From Epiperipatus broadwayi (lineage: Eukaryota; Onychophora; Udeonychophora; Euonychophora; Peripatidae), in NCBI GenBank assembly GCA_028023455.1, contig JAQFVV010006256.1, positions 622,001-686,000 of the forward strand: a stretch of DNA of 64,000 nucleotides. Direction: 5' to 3'. The notes under the pieces were generated by a model, which was not told where the DNA came from, did not search any database, and saw only the letters and a program-made list of their open reading frames with translations. Shown piece after piece: positions 12,660 to 25,756 of this stretch. The position numbers and the translations under genes are program-made. Position 1 is the first letter of the stretch; the number at the start of each line of letters is the position of its first letter.

Positions 12660-12900
12660 TATTGCATTATTGTTATAATAGGTTCTAGTTAATTTTATAT
12701 AAGAGATAATGTCTCTATGTGTGCAATGTAGATAAAACTTATAAAATAGTTCCAACACATGGAAGATGCTTTTATACAAGTTTTTTTTCCTTCCTTATTG
12801 TTATAATAGGTTCTAGTTAATTTTATATAAAATGCATAGATGTCACTAAGTATGGAATGTAGATTGAAATTGTAAAATAGTTCTAACACATTCAAAAGGG
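12660..12900 (+). repeat. Tandem tail repeat of the Penelope plus arm
   Basis: Two units of about 130 bp: the block TTGTTATAATAGGTTCTAGT occurs at 12670 and again at 12798, followed in each by a CAATGTAGAT or GAATGTAGAT marker and AAAATAGTTC(C/T)AACACA. The open frames on the minus strand here (12402-12958) are produced by this repeat and have no recognisable domain. Confidence 0.65.
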
Positions 12901-13067
12901 CAAAAATTAATATTGGCTGAAAAGAGGTTTTATGTATTATTATTGTTATTATATACATACGATTTGATATTTTATTTTATAATTTATTTATTTAGATATA
13001 ATTCATATATATATATTAAGAGAAATAATTAATTTAATTGAAAGAAAAAGTAATTATCATTACTTAC

Positions 13068-13198
13068 TTGGGTTTCATTCTGGGATAAGTCATAAATTTG
13101 TCGAGCTAAAGGTAATATTTCTACATCCATAACTAAATAAAGAATATTCATAAGTCCTAAAAATCCTGTTCCTCGCAAATCAGTAGATGGATCACTGC
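13068..13198 (-). CDS. ELMOD3: ELMOD3-like gene, ELMO-domain exon carrying the catalytic Arg (last visible)
   Basis: Internal exon of 131 bp on the minus strand, acceptor TTTTTAG and donor GTAAGTA (perfect consensus). It completes the split Gly and reads SDPSTDLRGTGFLGLMN, then ILYLVMDVEILP, then ARQIYDLSQNETQ, and ends in phase 0. DP-x-TD-x-RG is the second half of the ELMO GAP signature; the Arg of TDLRG (codon at 13173-13175) is the proposed catalytic arginine finger, so the site is intact here. The LYLVMD segment is what makes ELMOD3 the best fit. The ELMO domain should continue about 60-100 residues further, but I found no convincing next exon between 1 and 13067, so it probably lies outside the window. 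Confidence 0.93.
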
Positions 13199-14384
13199 CT
13201 AAAAATTATAATATACTTATTGTACATTTGCTAAAAGTATGAGTGTGATAATTATGTAAGAAAAACTTTTATATACTATCATAAAATATATTTTTCTAAC
13301 AAACATCAATTTTTTTATTATTGATTTTTAACACACATATATATTGCAATACTAATACATAAACCTATTATAAATTATAATTTAAAAACAACAACTTAAA
13401 TATAATATATTTTCTAACATTATAGAACTCATAGTAACAATTAAATTATGGCAATTTCTATTAGAAATAATTTACTCTATCTAGTCATCTATTGTAAACT
13501 TAAGTAATCAATAAATACTAGATGATAGTAACCCATGGATTTAAACAGTAGAATAGAGTCAATTTCTGTTCTAATGGAGATATAGAAATTAAGCAGAGAA
13601 ACTTATATGAAGTTTTGCTTGGTATATGAAAATTTGTATTAGATGTTAGTCAGGCTGATTCAGATTTCTTAAGGATTCCACATGTAAACTTTCAGATATG
13701 AAGGATAGCTCTGAATAACAAATAGTACCCATTCAAGAGTATCTCCTACTGACTTGAGAATAGGATATTAGTTCATCAAATGCTAGCTATTGCTTTTGAT
13801 ATAAACAGTCTTTTCTATCTCCCTGTTTTTCTTCTTCAATCACTTCAGTTAATTTAGAGCCAATTATCATGAGACTCTCATGTCATCTGTTAGCTCTCTG
13901 TACTAACTGATATAATGGAATTGTGTGATTGTGCAACCACATTTACAGCATTTAACTACATACATTTTTTTTAATATTTCAATTCCATTTTTTATTGCCT
14001 TTTTTTATTTTTTAGTTCAAGCTCTCAAGAATTTAAAAAAAATGATGGGAAGAGATCTAGTAGACTAGTAGTTTTTAGTTGTGATCTTTGCTTGAGACAC
14101 AATGAATCAGGTTACAATTACCTTTGCAACAGGGTTTCAGTTGGACAAAGATTGGTTGATTAGATAGCTTTATTTAGGAAGTCACCTGCTTATCAAGGAA
14201 ATAGATTGGAACTGAAAATGTGGTCTAAAAATGGCCTGTTTATTCAGTATGGTTAGGTTATCATGTTTGTCAGATTACTTATTAAAGTAAAAGAAATAAT
14301 ATTATTAGTAATAATGGTAAAGTATGAGACAATAGTAGAGCTAAAGGTAAATACTACATATCTTGTTTTTTTTTTAAAAAAAAC
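13199..14384. other. Intron, no feature recognised
   Basis: AT-rich intron sequence between the ELMOD3-like exon and the LINE relic. Nothing classifiable. Confidence 0.5.
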
Positions 14385-15140
14385 AAACGTGAAATGTGCA
14401 ATCTTCACTTAATACAAGCCTTCAAGACCAAAATGAAGTACAGCATTGGTAGCTAAAAAGCTGACAAGATTTTAAAACTGTAAAGAACATACAGATATTC
14501 AATAATCGTGGTCACTCTAGAACTTTTTTTGATGTACTGAAACCAACATATGGATCTGAGAACTGTTATCATAATCCAATTACATCCAGCAATGATATTC
14601 CCTTATATGATGATAATAATATTTTGAATAAATAAAAAAACTAGTTTGATCAGCATCTACTCATTTAGATTTGGATTAAGCTATCCAGCTTAGGGTAGTA
14701 TATTCTTTGTAAACTTAAAAATGGAAAGGCTGCATATCCTGATGAAATATGGTGAAGTTTTGAGTTTTAAAATATGATAGTAATGTTAGCTTCAAAAATA
14801 TTGGAATTTTTTAGGAATATATAGATTCAAGAAGTTGTGTTGTTTCATCTTAAGGATACTTATGTTGTTTTACTTTTTTGAAAAAGGGAATATATAAGAC
14901 TGCAGTAATTATGATGAAATATCTATTATAGCAAAGATACTTTCAAGGATTTTTTTAATAGACTGTTTTCAGGCATGGATAAATGATTATCAGATTTAAT
15001 GTAGTTTTAGAGAATCAAAATGAACTAGATATGGTTTGTGTTGTCAGATAAATGCAAAAAAAGTGTTAGGAGCAAAAAAATGATTTATATATTGCTTTTA
15101 TTGATTTTTCTCAAAGCATTTGATTCACTTAATCAAACAG
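14385..15140 (+). pseudogene. Decayed LINE (non-LTR retrotransposon) RT fragment
   Basis: Broken by stops and frameshifts in every frame, but successive motifs of a LINE pol can be read in order: LQDQNEVQHW and FFDVLKPTYGSENCYHNPI (linker between endonuclease and RT), then NGKAAYPDEIW (equivalent of the N-G-KA-GPD-I motif), then DLYIAFIDFS (about 15082-15110, RT motif A with its Asp) and, in another frame, KAFDSL. Ends near 15140, so it is 3'-truncated as well. Clade not determined. Confidence 0.68.
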
Positions 15141-15144
15141 GTTT

Positions 15145-18100
15145 AAGGCAATGATGAAATTTAGTCAATTGACCACTTCTAAATAATCATCTTCAGTCCA
15201 ACTAAAGAAAACAGAAAATACTTAATTTAGAAATTTGTTTTTAATTTCATAAATATATTTGTACATAAGATTCATAAAGTATTATTTTAGCCAGCTGAAG
15301 GAGCAAATAAGTATGCCATTCTAACTCTTAAGAGAGGGGAAAAACAGTAAAGATGAATTTAGTTACAATTTTATAAACTAATCTATGAACCACAAATATG
15401 TCAATATGTAGAACATGTTTGTTCATTATTACTGATATTTTGCAATGCTGACTTTTAAGTTTTTTTTTCTGAAAGGCTTCAAAGGTATCTAATCTTAGTT
15501 CTATTCTTAGCAATATCTTTCCATGAAAACAATCGTTCTTACATTTCTTTATAACATCTACGAGATATTTAAAATGTAAAATAGGATCTATTTCTCTCAT
15601 AAAAACAATGCACAAGTTCAACTAAAAACTACATTTTTTAAGAAGTTTTATATTGTTCATTTGTTTCACATATCCAATCCAATGAATATGTGATTTTATA
15701 ACAATGGATTCAATGTTATCATATCTACCTAATCACTGAAGATTTTTCTTCTGTCACTGACCGATAAAAGCCTCAATTTAATACTCTAATTTTAAAATTA
15801 ATTTTTAGATAATTTAGTTTCATAAGAAATTTTATAGATGATTTTATTAAAATATTATGAAACTTTAATAATAAAAATCTTATTTTGTTAAATTTTCTAT
15901 AGGTACGTGTATGCGTATAAAGGAGGAATATCAGAATGAGTCAGCTAAGGTTATAGAAATATGTAACCACTTCTAGAAAATTCTAACAAACTAATTAAAG
16001 AATTAGGGTGCTAAAAAAGAAAAAATATTTAATATTCTATTTTTGTAAATAATTGTAAAGGTAGATCAATTGGAGAAAAGGCACATGTACAGATTTAAAA
16101 CATGATTTAATGAATAGGAATCTGGATGAGTGCTTTATAATCTATGTTTGTAAAAGTGTTATATGTTACTCTAATGGTAAAAAATATTAATGGATATGTA
16201 ATTACCATAAAGAATGTAAGTAGACAAAGATGTTGGAGGTTGGAGTTTTTTTTTTAATAATTTGTAAAGAAAATAAAAATTTTAATTTAAAGTAAAAATT
16301 TTATGGATTGTTTAAGGTTGTGATCAGTAAAGATGTTTCATTTAAGATACATCCAGATATCTTTGGTCAGTTAAAAAAGAAAATATCTTATCTCCTAGTT
16401 TATCTCATCTTCTTGGTGACGTTACAATATGCCATAATTACACACCACGACTTAGGAGGAATAAACTTGAGTTCACTTCCCTGTTGTTTTCTCCAGGAGC
16501 GTATGAAAGCCCATGAAGTTAGATTGCTGATTACCTGAAGTCCACAAAATTGTGACAATGTTTCTGCATACCTTAACAAATTCAATTGTTAACCGGCCAT
16601 GCCTTAACTGCCTAAAGAGAAAGCCAAATCATCAATGATGTCACCTCCAATCTAATGTGATATTTGAGTGACCAACCTATCTCCATAATATTAGATTTTA
16701 TTATCTAAGAAAAGTATCATCTATCATCAATAAATGGTGCCATGAATTCTCCATATCATCATTATACCCACAATATCTTTCACATTAGCATATATATTTG
16801 CAAAGGTAGATAATAAAAGCACAAACATTTGAACTATAGATGAGATCTGCCAACTTACCAGTAACAATTCTTATTGGTTTAATGTTCTTTTCTTGGATAT
16901 TTATTTATTTATATTAAAAATGATGTATTTTGTTTAATCTTATATGCTGCATGATGAGTTAATTTGTATTTATTAAGAATGATTGAGTATCTTAATAGTT
17001 GCAATCATTCTTAAACCTTATATATATATATACTCATAAGCTAGATTTTTCATTTGAGTATCGGATGATGGAGGGATTTCTTTTAGTAAACATATTTCCG
17101 ATTCTTAAAATTATCTTTTGTCCACTTTATTTTTTTTTAAAAAAAAAATAAAATAAAATTTTTTTAAGTAATTAAACAAATGCAGTGATGTTTTCTTTAC
17201 CCCCCCCCCCATCTATCTTAAAGATTTGTTTTATTAAAGATGATCAATCATACATTTGCAATTAGAAAATCCAGGTGTTTTTATAAACAACTTTTAAAAA
17301 TAAGTTTCATTAGTTTGAAAATAATGTTAACTAAATAAAAAAAATTGAAGTCATGTTTTGTTATTCTTAAAGGACAAATATATACAAATATCAGTATTTT
17401 ATATGCTAGCTCTATAAATATCCCACTGTAATGAACTATGTAAACTCTCTAATAACGAGCTATCATATCAGGTATTTTCTTCGTATCTAAAAAATCTGTA
17501 GGATGGGTCATCCACTAAGCAGGTATTACTTAATCCTTTTGACTTAGTTAGAATTTATAGATGATAAAATGTTTAGGCCTTAGTTTAGCCTTATCAATAA
17601 TAGACGATGGCATATTTAAACCTATTTGATCAATCACGTTTTACCTTTTATATTTAAATTTCAGGCCATCCCTAAGTTATCATTAATTAATAATTACATT
17701 CTATTAAAATCCATGTTACTGAGTTATTGGTGTAATTTTTTGTATTTGTATTTTATTCTTCAAGCAGAAGTGCATTCCTGTTTATGGAGTAATAGATTGG
17801 CTAGGCAACCCTTTTAGTATGAGCCATGCTGAAGATGAGCACAGATCTTCTTTATTATTCGTATTATAAATATTGCAGATGCCCATTCCTGCTTATTGGT
17901 AATAGTTTTAGTTAATAGTCGTGAAGGCAAACATGTATTCCTGCTCATGATTTTGTATCTGATATGATCTTGGGTAGAGTTTCGCAAGGTCAAACATACC
18001 CCCTCCTCTCTTTTTTATTACCAGATGTATTTATGTCACCAATAACTTAGTACCACATTCATCATTCTTTTATCTTAATAAGACCCAGTATACTAAATGT

Positions 18101-19600
18101 GCAGTTCATCATGATTCTAAATATTAAGTAAGCATTTATTCATAATTTAATATTAATATAGTTTAGTAAATCTTATATTTTAACCCTGCTTAATTATCTA
18201 TTAGTTGATCCTTTAAACTATTGTAGAATATCCATTGTATGGATTATGAAGACATTCAAAGTTTCTACTCCCTCTTTAATGTGAATTAGTGACCATTAAA
18301 AGTTGTAATTGCCAGATTAAATTATAATTTACATGAATACTTGTTAATAAAAATCTAGCATGCAAACTTCCAACTTGTCATTTTTTTTTTATATTATTAC
18401 TATTACTTTTCACATTTGGTATCTTCTTTACCACAATTCATTAATTAATTAAGTAGTTATTTTAATATAGTTTTAAGAGTGGATATAAGAAAAAAAGGCA
18501 TTTATGTTAATATCAGATGTATTAATCATATGGAATTTATCTTGGGGGCATAGGTAATGAGGTTCAACTTTATACGGTTTGTGGTAATGTTTATATTGAT
18601 GTTGTACACAAATATGCAAGTTAGTGATCATTGCTTGGTTCCTAGGCTTTATCCAGCTAGCCACACATTTCTGACCATTACAATATATCATTGATAAGTT
18701 GATTAAATTCGTTACCAGTTTTTTTCCTATTTGTGTCACACATATCTGAAATTAAAAGAATTGATATACATATGTCTGTGTGCATTTTCCCCTTGTGATA
18801 TTATTATTCCTGCTTGAGGTATTCATGGAAGTTTGTTAATGTTGGGTAGAGATTTTTCCTCATGATTATATATATTTCTGCTTTATAACATGGAAGAATA
18901 AGAGGCCTATTTACTGATATTCAACATTTTTTAGTGGTGGGATCAAATGGACAACATATAGGCTTATTTTCTGTCATGGCCTGCATATATATATATATAT
19001 AGTGATTAAGGCTGCTTTATTATTGATTGTAAATGTGAAATATAAGTACACACATCTGGATAAATCATTGAGTCATTATCAAACTCCATAGATAATCTAA
19101 TAGTATTTTAAATAAAAAATTTTGGGAAGTGTAATATTTAAACTAACAGATATCAAATATACTATGTGCTCACATGGAAAGAGTTCATTATCATCCAAAT
19201 GCATTTATTTAAATTGTTATATTCAAATCCAGATATATTTGAATTATTGATTGGAAGTCAGATATATTTAAACTGCCATTTAAATTCTGTGGTATTTAAA
19301 CCTTATACTGTGTTAAATTGTTAATAAATATCATTTTGTTGATTGTTAGATTTGTTCAGCATTTTGTTTACTGTTGTCTGCTCTGCCAATTGCTATTTGC
19401 CAAACTTTCCACAATATACAGGCAATTTTAGATATCTGAGTGATGGTATAGCTAAGGTAGGCATTTATACTTGATATCCTTACCAGTAAACTATAAAGTT
19501 GATGTGATGTATTATGGCTTCTCCTTACACGAAGTCAAGAATATCTCAGCAATTATGCCCAGATAAACCTGTTAGCCACTTTATTTTACATTCCCCACTC
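15145..19600. other. Intron, mostly unclassified
   Basis: About 4.5 kb with no supported gene. It holds an A/T homopolymer block and a C11 run near 17130-17210, and a slightly less AT-rich stretch at 17440-18010 and 18470-18900 with recurring ATTCCTG(C/T)TT blocks that may be an old repeat. Open frames at 15328-15621, 16308-16585 and 18473-18739 have no recognisable domain. Confidence 0.45.
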
Positions 19601-19605
19601 TAAAT

Positions 19606-20930
19606 TTAGCCATAATCAGCTCTATCCCGTTTCCACAACATAATCTTTGTCAACTCTATAACCTTTATATCTAAATCCCCCTTATCTTTTCCCAAACCCA
19701 GCATAAAAACCAATAATTCACTTTCTGTATAATCACTCTTTTCATATTTATTTTCCCACAACTTCATTATATGTACCCTTTCTGTTTTCAAACATTTACA
19801 TTCAATTAACAAATGCCTAATATTTTCTATTCCTTCCTTACATAATTTACAAAATAAATCACCATATTTTTCCATTTGCATGTATATTCTTTTGTAGCTA
19901 AAGATCCCGTTCGAGCCTTAAACAATAAACTACTTTCCTTACTATTATCATATATTAACTCACACCTACTATTCTGTTTATTTCTATATATATTTAAACT
20001 CTTTTTACTCTCCATACTATTTCTCCATCTCTCTAACTCCCTAGTCTTTATTAATAAATTTATTCTTTTATCCCATTCCTTACTACTATAACACTCAATA
20101 ATCCTCTTAACACAATCATCCCATCTTTTGTACAAATATACTGATATAAATTCTTTATCCAAATCTTTTGCATACCGCATTACCTTTCTCACCCATCTTG
20201 TTACCTGCCCTTTACTTATAACCCAATTATATACTATTTTAGCTATTTTTTTTATTATCCATAAACTGCAATCTACCAAACATTTTCATTTTACTTTTTG
20301 CATCTCTCATATGAAAACTTGACCATCCCATTTCTCCTTGAATTGTCTCCCTTGCTGTCCATACTTCTGCATCCAATGCATGTCTTCCTACTTCCCTTTG
20401 AGCTTTTTCTAAGTAATCTAATATCTTTTTACTAACATATAATGCATCATTACCATATGTTAACCCTACTACTGCAACTCCTTTCCATATAATTCTAGCT
20501 ACATCATATTTATTATATGAAAACACTGTTAATTTCTTTATCAATCCCTTTCTTTTCTTTGCTACATTTATCAATTTTTTCTCCCATTCATCCAAATAAT
20601 TTTTCTGATTACTTAAAATAATTCTCAAATAACTATATCTATTCACCACACTTAACTTAATATCTACATCTTCTCTTTCCCCAGTATTAACCATCATTAT
20701 ATTTGATTTTTCTTCACTAAATTTAATCCCCATCTCTTTACCCACCCTTACACATGTCCGTCCTCAACATAACTTCCATATCTCCTTTTTTCTGCACCTA
20801 AAAATATATCATCCGCGAAAAAAGACCTGACAAAATATATACTCCCTTACTACCTATTATCGGTATCTCTATCCCTCTTCCTAATCTTTCTATTGCTCTT
20901 TCCATTTCAATATATACCCACATGTGCATA
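19606..20930 (-). pseudogene. 5'-truncated LINE, RT to C-terminal zinc-knuckle region
   Basis: Minus-strand relic in several frames. From the 5' side: VYIEMERAIERLG, then FADDIFLGAEKR with the RT catalytic FADD (20808-20819). Next, 20239-20745 reads MGIKFSEEKSNIMMVN, then LTYGNDALYVSKKILDYLEK, AQREVGRHALDA and GEMGW, the thumb region typical of LINE RTs. Frame 19827-20279 continues after a shift at an A run. Frame 19606-19881 holds CKLCKEGIENIRHLLIEC, a C-x2-C...H-x4-C knuckle found at the C-terminus of many LINE proteins. RT palm N-terminus and endonuclease are missing. No RNase H seen. Clade undetermined. Confidence 0.82.
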
Positions 20931-20934
20931 TAGC

Positions 20935-23690
20935 ATTCATCCTATTTCTATGATTTCCATATCCATGGTTATAGTTATGTATGACTTAATAAAAATAAAT
21001 AACAAATAAAGACATTAGAATTAAAAGAAAAATTATTTTAAATTGTGCGAAAACTATAAGCATGATGTCAACAGAAATACCGGCATTTGTTGCTGCTTGC
21101 AAATCTCTTTGAAATGGCATATCTTGAGTTGAAATTGGATAAAATTTGAATTTTTTATTAATATTTTTAGTAATAGTTTCATTTAATTTTTTCTTTTCTG
21201 CTGAGTTTACTAGTTTGCATGGAGAAGATAAAGGCAGATTTTTTTAATCAACCAAAGTCAGTAATAAAATGGATTAAAAGTATGCCAATAATTCGCATTT
21301 CAAGGCTTTCAATGCGATAAAAACATAATCGTGGATATCGGTTGTAAGCATTCAATTTTAATTTTTTAATTATTTGATAAATAGTATATTAATGTATTTG
21401 TGTTTGTATTGGTGTATCTGTGTACTATATAAATTATATAATATTAAATCATTTATACTCTTTATTATACAGTATATAAATTTGTATTCAAATATAACCA
21501 AAGTGGTTTATGTACAATGTAATTTTTGATCTCTGATCCAAATTTGAGGCAACCTTATTTTATAGACATAATAATTTTCAAAAAGGTTAATTATTTATTA
21601 ATGTGTTTATATTTGTATTAGTGGATTTGTACTTGCATAACAAGCAATGATTTACATATATAGAGCAGTGCAAAGTAAATTTAAAAACTGATTATCAGAT
21701 GTACAGAAAAATTGCAGTAAAACAATCACAAAATTTACTGGGCATAGTACCATCTGAAAATATAAACACTCAAAACCAATAAAGAGAGATTTCAAACGGC
21801 GTGTGTGTGATGATAGCCACAATGGTTATGTATATACCACATGGAATTGTATGCAAGCAAAGAATCAAATTCTCATTCTTGCCTATGCCTTGATACTCAT
21901 GCTGTGGAGTCAGTAGTTTTGCCACATCTAGCATCACATTATTTTCAAGTCTATAGCTAGTAAATGAGCTATATGAAAATAAATTATATCTCTGTGGGAC
22001 AATAAATTTAACAAAATAGCATCACTAGTGTGCATAAAGAATATAAACATCACTGATGTACACAAAAAATATAAAATGAAAAAATTAAACTCATTTTATC
22101 ATTGATACAGACAGTATCCTACAATTTCTAGTTTTAAATAGACAAGAAGCCAATTGCTATGATGACAAATGCATATCCACCTTCTGGAAATGATTTGTTT
22201 TGTATCTTTTATTAGGATGAATCATTTTTTTATAGATGCCTTTGAGATTTGTTAACTTTTGAAATACAAAAAATAAAAATAAAGAATTCTTATGCAAATA
22301 GTTTAGGAGATTCAGAAGCTATGGATTATCTCAGGTGAGAAATATTATTATATATAGTTTGAAAGATAATTTTGTGAGGAATACAAATAAATTAAAAACA
22401 AAGATGTAATTTAAACTTAATTAATGATAAATTAGAAATTATGAACAAACAATAAAGTAATAATTATATTGGATGTTGAAATTTCTTTTTTTTCCTTATT
22501 TTTTAGGTGGTCATCACTATTTGTCTTGGTCTTATTGTTTTCCTGTGTTTTTCTAGTTTCTATCAATGTAAAGTTTTTTGTTCTAACATTATTAAAATTG
22601 AAGTTATTGCGAACATTTTTAAAAAAAATTCAATATGGTGCCTGGGTGTGCAAGTTGTTAAGGCAAATAATTTCTATAAATGGAGTATAAACATAATAAT
22701 AATACTTCAATTACTGGGTCAATTAAAACTACTTATAAGAATAAGACAGAAAAAAATAAAACATGCTGCTCACTGTGAATAACCTTTAATTTATAGACAT
22801 CAATCAAATTTGCATTTTCTTTAATTATTTGAAGAGTGTGTGTTATATGTATTTATATTTTCTCTCTATATTGAAGCGTTCAGTGTGTATGAACACACAG
22901 AGCTTCATGTTAGTTGGTAAAATTAGTATACATATATATATTTTAAAACTCATATTTAATTTTTCATTTTTTTTATTTTTGCTTGTTTGCTAAAGGGGAT
23001 ATATGCAGGTGCAGGTGTATGACTTTACGAATGAGTGGACTTATGTATGTGTAAATTGTTCTGTTGAAGTGCATTTTTTTATGTATATATTTTTGGAAAG
23101 AAAAATATATTTCCATTGTCGTATATCTTTATCCTAAAGGCAGTTTGTTCCTTGCAAATAACATTTTAATGACTCTGTTTTTTTTCATAAACATTCTGAA
23201 AAATATAGTTGCATGTAAGTGTGAATTCATTTTTTTTCTCATCCTTGAGGCGATTAAAAGGCAAGTAAGATTTTATAACTTTGTGTAATCTTATCTCGAT
23301 TGTGTCACCTATTTTTTGGTAAAGGATCAACTCAGCTAGTTGCATGGGAGTGTTGAATTGTTGTCTTATCTTCAAACTGATGTAAATCCTAAAAATCTTT
23401 AAACTGATGTAATTAAAAAAAAAAAAGAAAAAATCAATCATGCGATCTGTTTTCGTTTCTAACCAAGGAAAATATATTATAGGTGTTAAAAATATATATA
23501 TATAGAAAACAAAGCCTTGCTTAGAAAAAAAATATTATATATAGAGCAAAGAAAAAGAACCAGGAAATTCAATTCAATTCAAATTCTTAAAAGTCAAGCA
23601 GTGAGAGTAATTAATTCATATTAACTTCAAAGTTAAGCAGTGGAGAATTAATGCAAAGTCAAGCAGTTAGAGAAAAGACCCACGATATGA
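20935..23690. other. Intron, no feature recognised
   Basis: AT-rich sequence. The plus-strand open frames at 22469-22782 are hydrophobic and low-complexity with no family resemblance. Nothing else supported. Confidence 0.45.
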
Positions 23691-23699
23691 CTTTTGAGT

Positions 23700-24062
23700 A
23701 GTACAAACTACTTTTCCTTTCTCTGGAAAGTCTCCAGAAAAATGCATCGAAAGAAGAGGAGGAGAGACAAATCCCATGCTGCTGCTATGAGAGAAAAAGA
23801 GAAGCAACCTGAAGCCAGCCTATCCTGAGTTCGACAGAGCCAAAGATCGATCCTAATAATGAATGAACTTGAAAAAAATATCTGCCTCAATCAAAGTGAC
23901 ACAATGGTCCACCGAAGAAAAATGATAACCATTAGTAACATCAGGGAGCGTTGGTTGGATAGTGATTTTGGAGCACTGGTAAATAGGTTAAAGCTTAGTA
24001 CTGTTCCGCGACTACCATATCCCGAACATACTGGGTTTGAAGTACTTTTGCTAGGTCTCTGA
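23700..24062 (+). other. Less AT-rich block with a short open frame, unrecognised
   Basis: The stretch 23560-24062 is visibly less AT-rich than its surroundings and is preceded by three spaced copies of AA(A)GT(C/T)AAGCAGT. Two plus-strand frames are open: one from 23742 (MHRKKRRRDKSHAAAMREKE, stop near 23826) and 23859-24062 (67 codons, including ISNIRERWLDSDFGALVN). They are in the same general order but interrupted. I do not recognise a family; it may be an exapted or decayed transposon ORF. Confidence 0.25.
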
Positions 24063-24064
24063 AT

Positions 24065-24821
24065 CTTGTTGGCTAATCATACGATTCTGAACGTTACAAT
24101 ATATAAAATCATAAGTGAAATGGAAATAGAATCAAATGATGGATTTTGCTAAAAATCCTGAATGTAAATCTTAATAAGTAATTTGTTAATAGTGGATTAT
24201 AAGATAACTCTTATAAAAAAGAATACACTGTTGCTAAAAATCTTGCAGAAACAAAAGCTCTGTAATAAAAAATACAGTGTTCTGAAAAAGTAGAAATAAT
24301 TATTTTTTTAACAGTAACTTGCTCTGACCCAATTAAATATATGTTAAAGGAAAAAACAAGCAAAAGGAATAAAATTGCATTTTGTGGACTTATATAATAC
24401 AGGAGAAATAGAACTTAATTTTGTAATTAATACAACTTATAGTTTTGTTTTGTTTTTTAATTTTTTATAATTAATTGTTGATCATGATTGAAAGTTGGGA
24501 AAACTTTAAGATATTTGAATTTTTCAGCATTTTTTTTTTTTGTCTTTGGAAAAAAATAATTTAAAAGCATTGATAATAGACCTTGTTATTTCATTCTTGC
24601 AATCTTTCTTTTCTCATGCAATAAACAATCTGCTTCCAAAAATACACCTTAGAAATACATATCTACCTAAGAAGTTTTACAAAAATCATAAGTTAAGATT
24701 TTATGTAGTGTTAAGTCATGGATATTTTAAACCTTACTAGTATGTGTTGTCATTCTTTCTAATTTTATCAAATTTTAATGTAATACTGTTGGAATTTCAA
24801 AAACATCCTATATATATATTG
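24065..24821. other. Intron, no feature recognised
   Basis: AT-rich sequence up to the left end of the TIR element. Nothing supported. Confidence 0.45.
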
Positions 24822-25756
24822 GGTACTCATACTTATGACAATCCATCCCGCTCGATGGCACTGTTGCTAATCAAAAACAAATAGATATAACGTTACTGGG
24901 CTGATTTACATTTAATTTTTTTTTAAAATAACGTTTTCACCGGTTTCTTTTCTTTTTGGGAATTTACATTTTTTTAGATATAAAACATTAAATTTTCTTC
25001 AAAATACATTTACATTTTTTTTAAAACATTATTTTCTAAATTACAGTTTTTAATTACATTATATATTTCAGCGTGTAGTGCTGGAATATGCAGGAGGGGT
25101 GACCACTTTTTTTTGTGATCCGAAGGATTGGCCAATAAATCCACTACTCTGGTCAAACCAACCTTAGGATTTCTAAAGCGACATGCAACCTCAAACATTT
25201 AATTTGTCTCATAGCTGTTCTTTATAAAACAACATTATTTAATGGAATGGAATAATTACATTTTTAAATTACATTATACATTTCAACATGTAGTGCTCCA
25301 CCATAGCCATTTTAGTAGTCTCGTAGCTGTTCTCACGCAAATGTGACTTTTCCTGTGAATTCTCTGAAATGGTGCTGGAACCTACCCTTTTGAAATTAAA
25401 TTCACCTTCAAAGATGTGTAGGGAAGCACGGCGATGGGCTTACAATTATTACTATGTGACAGTACGTCAGATAAGGTGTAAGATCATTACTTTGAATGCA
25501 CATTAAAAGAGTTATGGCCAGTTGAATTCTATACACCCTCACATCATATGGTAGCGATATGTGAAGTGTGCGCTATTTGTATAGTATCACGAAGCATATT
25601 AGCAGGCTATGTGCAACACAATATAGGCCTGCAATGTCTAATATGAATACAACAGTTCTATAGGCTGTAAGTTTGGCCGTGTAAATGGCATATTTCTGTG
25701 CTTTTGCATGGAAACAGCACCATCGAGCAGGATGGATTGTCATAAGTATGAGTACC
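24822..25756. mobile_element. Non-autonomous DNA transposon (MITE) with 44-bp terminal inverted repeats
   Basis: The left end GGTACTCATACTTATGACAA continues through ATCCATCC and GCTCGATGG; the right end is its reverse complement. The TIRs (24822-24865 and 25713-25756) match at 41 of 44 positions. Length 935 bp. No unambiguous target-site duplication can be read in the flanks, so the superfamily is open. Inside are two related blocks (TACATT...TTTCA(G/A)C(G/A)TGTAGTGCT near 25050 and 25270) and a minus-strand open frame at 25010-25198 (VGLTRVVDLLANPSDH), which does not match a transposase I recognise. Confidence 0.8.

Larger units (their letters stand above)
10440..12965. mobile_element. Head-to-head pair of decayed Penelope-like elements
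   Basis: Two arms are reverse complements: about 10440-11614 (minus sense) and 11641-12965 (plus sense). Matching landmarks include CATTCATTTATCATTAGCC (10752) against its inverse near 12590-12605, and the block CTTTTCAATGTGTTAGAACT (10524) against the inverse near 12880-12900. Each arm runs from RT-derived sequence at the centre through a GIY-YIG-like region to a 3' tail containing a tandemly repeated block of about 130 bp. Penelope-like elements encode an RT plus a GIY-YIG endonuclease and are known for complex tandem and inverted copies. A 75-bp piece of R1 interrupts the minus arm at 11025-11102. Confidence 0.72.

Noticed and set aside
12402-12958. Two overlapping minus-strand open frames of 125 and 87 codons
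   Set aside because: They repeat the same phrases (LELFY-F-LH, YIKLTRTYYNN) because they translate the tandem tail repeat of the Penelope arm.
17202-17212. C11 run
   Set aside because: An isolated homopolymer; no quadruplex-forming or repeat context around it.
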